NCBI RefSeq assembly: GCF_016741815.1
Contig: NZ_JAERRJ010000002.1
Location: forward strand, 310,001 to 374,000
Origin: Nocardia acididurans
GTDB taxonomy: Bacteria > Actinomycetota > Actinomycetes > Mycobacteriales > Mycobacteriaceae
Direction of reading: 5' to 3'
DNA: 64,000 bases
Shown one piece after another: positions 62,637 to 64,000 of this stretch. The position numbers were made by a program, and so were the translations under genes. Position 1 is the stretch's first letter; every line of letters begins with the position of its first letter. The notes beneath the pieces were generated by a model that saw only the letters and a list, made by a program, of their open reading frames with translations, was not told the origin of the DNA and searched no databases.

Positions 62637-62820
62637 ATGCCGACAGCACCCCGGCTGGTCGTCGAGCCCCTCACCGCGAACTGCGCCCGCCATCGCGGGC
62701 AGCACCACATCCCGCTACGCCTACCACCGCCGAATCCCCTTCGTAGACGCCCTGTTCCACCACGAACTACCGATCCACCCCCGAAACACCCAGGGCTACC
62801 TGATACTCACCACCCGCTGA
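62637..62820 (+). pseudogene. Short degenerate coding remnant
   Basis: From ATG 62637 the frame begins MPTAPRLVVEPLTANCARHRG, like the N-terminus of an acetyltransferase. The likely continuation, IPFVDALFHHELPIHPRNTQ, is in the frame of 62629 and stops at 62820. Only about 60 codons remain. It may be a frameshifted leftover; a short real gene is not excluded. Confidence 0.3.
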
Positions 62821-62839
62821 GGCCCGCCACCTGTCGCCG

Positions 62840-63142
62840 TCACAGCGCGTTGGCGGTCCGTAGTCCGATCTCGACCTTCTCGATGGTGTCGGCGTCGGTC
62901 GTGCCGATCCGTTCCCGGATCCATGGCCGGTAGACGCGCAGCATGGCCACCGTATTCACCCAGCCGTGGCCGGGGATCGGAACGGTGAGGATGTCGCCGT
63001 CAGTGTCGGGCACCAGGTCCAAGGCGTTGAACCAGGGCCGTTCGGAATCGAGCACGGCCTGGTTGGCGACCAGCAGCACGATCCGCTGCCGGGCTGCGCC
63101 GGGTTGACCGTATTCGTGAATGTCACCGCGAGTCAGGCTCAC
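62840..63142 (-). CDS. MazF/PemK-like toxin
   Basis: The 100-residue protein opens with SLTRGDIHEYGQPGAARQRIVLLVANQ, the RGDI... start of MazF/PemK endoribonucleases. The later part (YRPWIRERIGTTDADTIEKVEIGLRTANAL) fits the family C-terminus, while the middle is less conserved. It overlaps the upstream antitoxin gene by 4 bp. Toxicity is inferred from this pairing. Confidence 0.7.
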   Translation of the reverse strand: MSLTRGDIHEYGQPGAARQRIVLLVANQAVLDSERPWFNALDLVPDTDGDILTVPIPGHGWVNTVAMLRVYRPWIRERIGTTDADTIEKVEIGLRTANAL

Positions 63143-63393
63143 GCGGCTCCCTGCGCGCCGCGACGGCGGTGATCGGTAACGGACGCCTGGTATTCGGCAT
63201 CCTCGGCCAGGGCTTCGGCCTCGTCGGCGGCCGGGTCGCGGGGTTCGGGTCGGAAATCACGCACAACCTTGTCCACGCACGCCTTGGAGATCCATGCCGA
63301 GGTGGATATGCCTGCCTTACGAGCTGCGGCTTCCGCTGTCTGCCAGGCGTGGGTGTCCAGCGATAGCGACACTTTCGTGGTTTTGGGAGCCAT
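63139..63393 (-). CDS. MazE-like/ribbon-helix-helix antitoxin
   Basis: The 84-residue protein has an N-terminal DNA-binding part (KTTKVSLSLDTHAWQTAEAAARKAG, ISTSAWISKACVDKV) and an acidic C-terminus (DEAEALAEDAEYQASV) that would block the toxin. ATG 63393 follows TAGGATTG; a TTG just before is in frame. Its 3' end overlaps the toxin gene as ATGA, the usual coupling of toxin-antitoxin pairs. Direct repeats lie just upstream. Confidence 0.75.
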   Translation of the reverse strand: MAPKTTKVSLSLDTHAWQTAEAAARKAGISTSAWISKACVDKVVRDFRPEPRDPAADEAEALAEDAEYQASVTDHRRRGAQGAA

Positions 63394-63401
63394 CAATCAA
63401 T

Positions 63402-63431
63402 CCTACTGCCGCTCCTACTGCCACTCCTACC
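63402..63431. repeat. 12-bp direct repeats upstream of the antitoxin gene
   Basis: cctactgccgct, cctactgccact and a partial third copy cctacc follow one another between the hutG stop and the antitoxin start. They could be operator iterons for toxin-antitoxin autoregulation. On the coding strand they also repeat the purine word taggag. Confidence 0.6.
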
Positions 63432-63433
63432 GA

Positions 63434-64000
63434 TCACGCGGACTCGACATGCGGGAGGCGATGGCGGGTGACGATGCGATGGATCAGGCGGGCGGCTGTG
63501 CGTGCGGTGCGGTTGTCGATGTCGAAGGCCGGGTTGAGTTCGGCGACGTCTACGGCGATGAGTTTGCCGCTTTCGGTGACGCGGTCGCAGACGCGCTGGA
63601 TGGTTTCCAGCGGGACGCCGTAGGCAGCTGGGGCGCTGACGCCGGGAGCCACGGCGGCGGGGAGGACGTCGAGGTCGATGGTGAGGTAGATCTGATCCAC
63701 GGAATCGACCAACGCTGCTACGAAGGTGTCGACCTGGTCGGAATCGGTGACCCCGCAGCGGTCGTCGATCAGGTAGCGGACGCCGAGGCGCTTCGCCGTG
63801 TCGAACAGGGCACGGGTGTTGCTGGGCTGGCTTATGCCGAGAACGTCGTAGCGGCAGTCGGTTCCGGCTGCCTGCTCTGCCTCCAGGATCTGCCGGAAGG
63901 GGGTGCCCGAGCTGGGGACGGGGTCGGCTCGCAGGTCGAAATGTGCGTCCAGGTTCAGGATTCCGAGGCGGGGGCGGTCCGCGCGGGTGCGTGCGGCGGC
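63434..64000 (-). CDS. hutG: Formimidoylglutamase (5' end outside the window)
   Basis: The frame is open to the right edge, so the N-terminus is missing; 188 codons are seen. Arginase-fold manganese motifs are NLDAHFDLR and TIDLDVLPAAVAPGVSAP, and SSGTPFRQIL is the block typical of HutG rather than agmatinase. It would hydrolyse formimidoylglutamate to glutamate and formamide at the end of histidine degradation. It precedes the toxin-antitoxin pair on the same strand at 40 bp. Confidence 0.88.
   Translation of the reverse strand, partial: AAARTRADRPRLGILNLDAHFDLRADPVPSSGTPFRQILEAEQAAGTDCRYDVLGISQPSNTRALFDTAKRLGVRYLIDDRCGVTDSDQVDTFVAALVDSVDQIYLTIDLDVLPAAVAPGVSAPAAYGVPLETIQRVCDRVTESGKLIAVDVAELNPAFDIDNRTARTAARLIHRIVTRHRLPHVESA

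Overview
The window is about 70% GC, densely coded on both strands, and full of GTG starts and 4-base gene overlaps. Gene content points to a mycolic-acid actinomycete, most likely Nocardia or a close relative. Supporting signs are a metH/PAC2 divergent pair as in mycobacteria, an F420-type LLM oxidoreductase, an MmpL-like transporter, Pkn-type kinases, a group I truncated haemoglobin, and a HelD-like RNA polymerase helicase behind a rifamycin-associated element. No tRNA, rRNA, CRISPR array or intact insertion sequence was found. The genus is inferred, not proven.

Layout. 1-10.5 kb: a cut DHA2-type MFS pump, a non-heme iron oxygenase, a GNAT, a solitary TOPRIM primase-like gene, YjbR, a HAD phosphatase, a membrane Ser/Thr kinase and metH. 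10.5-16.8 kb: PAC2 protein, a decayed stretch (AMP-ligase and acyltransferase remnants), a resolvase-like mini-gene divergent from an XRE/TPR regulator, a DUF2127 membrane protein, and an ABC-F protein. The ABC-F gene has a structured leader, a 7-codon upstream reading frame and a WhiB7-like promoter. 17.1-24.7 kb: a tightly coupled three-gene operon recognisable as Wadjet type II JetA, JetB and JetC, with no JetD nuclease anywhere in the window. 24.8-42.5 kb: a four-helix membrane protein, trHbN, an NB-ARC/TPR regulator, a NarL-type two-component pair divergent from an MmpL-like transporter, a metallophosphatase, a kinase-TPR/Sel1 fusion, a 14-copy 8-bp tandem repeat, a nitrilase-like amidase, a VanY-like peptidase, class I fumarase and an XRE/DUF5753 regulator.

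42.6-48.7 kb: a stress-signalling module, MarR then RsbR-RsbS-RsbT-RsbX, then an RsbU-type phosphatase carrying PAS/GAF-like regions and a fused RsbW-like kinase domain, then an RsbV-like STAS protein. A SigF/SigB-like promoter precedes it and a strong hairpin ends it. In this reading the stressosome (RsbR/RsbS) releases RsbT, RsbT activates the phosphatase through its RsbU-type N-terminus, the STAS protein is dephosphorylated, and an unlinked sigma factor is freed.

48.8-64 kb: LLM oxidoreductase, folate C1 enzymes (cyclodeaminase-like protein, FolD), L,D-transpeptidase, a YdcF-like protein, a Tat/lipoprotein agmatine deiminase divergent from a PrmC-like methyltransferase and a HAD enzyme, HelD/HelR with its RAE, an SDR/aldehyde dehydrogenase pair divergent from its likely TetR repressor, a MazEF-like pair and the C-terminal part of HutG.

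The observations most worth following are the JetD-less Jet operon, the attenuated ABC-F leader, RAE-HelR, the RsbU-RsbW fusion and the 8-bp tandem repeat. Coordinates of starts are my choice from ribosome binding sites, overlaps and family length; hairpins were read by eye and not energy-scored.
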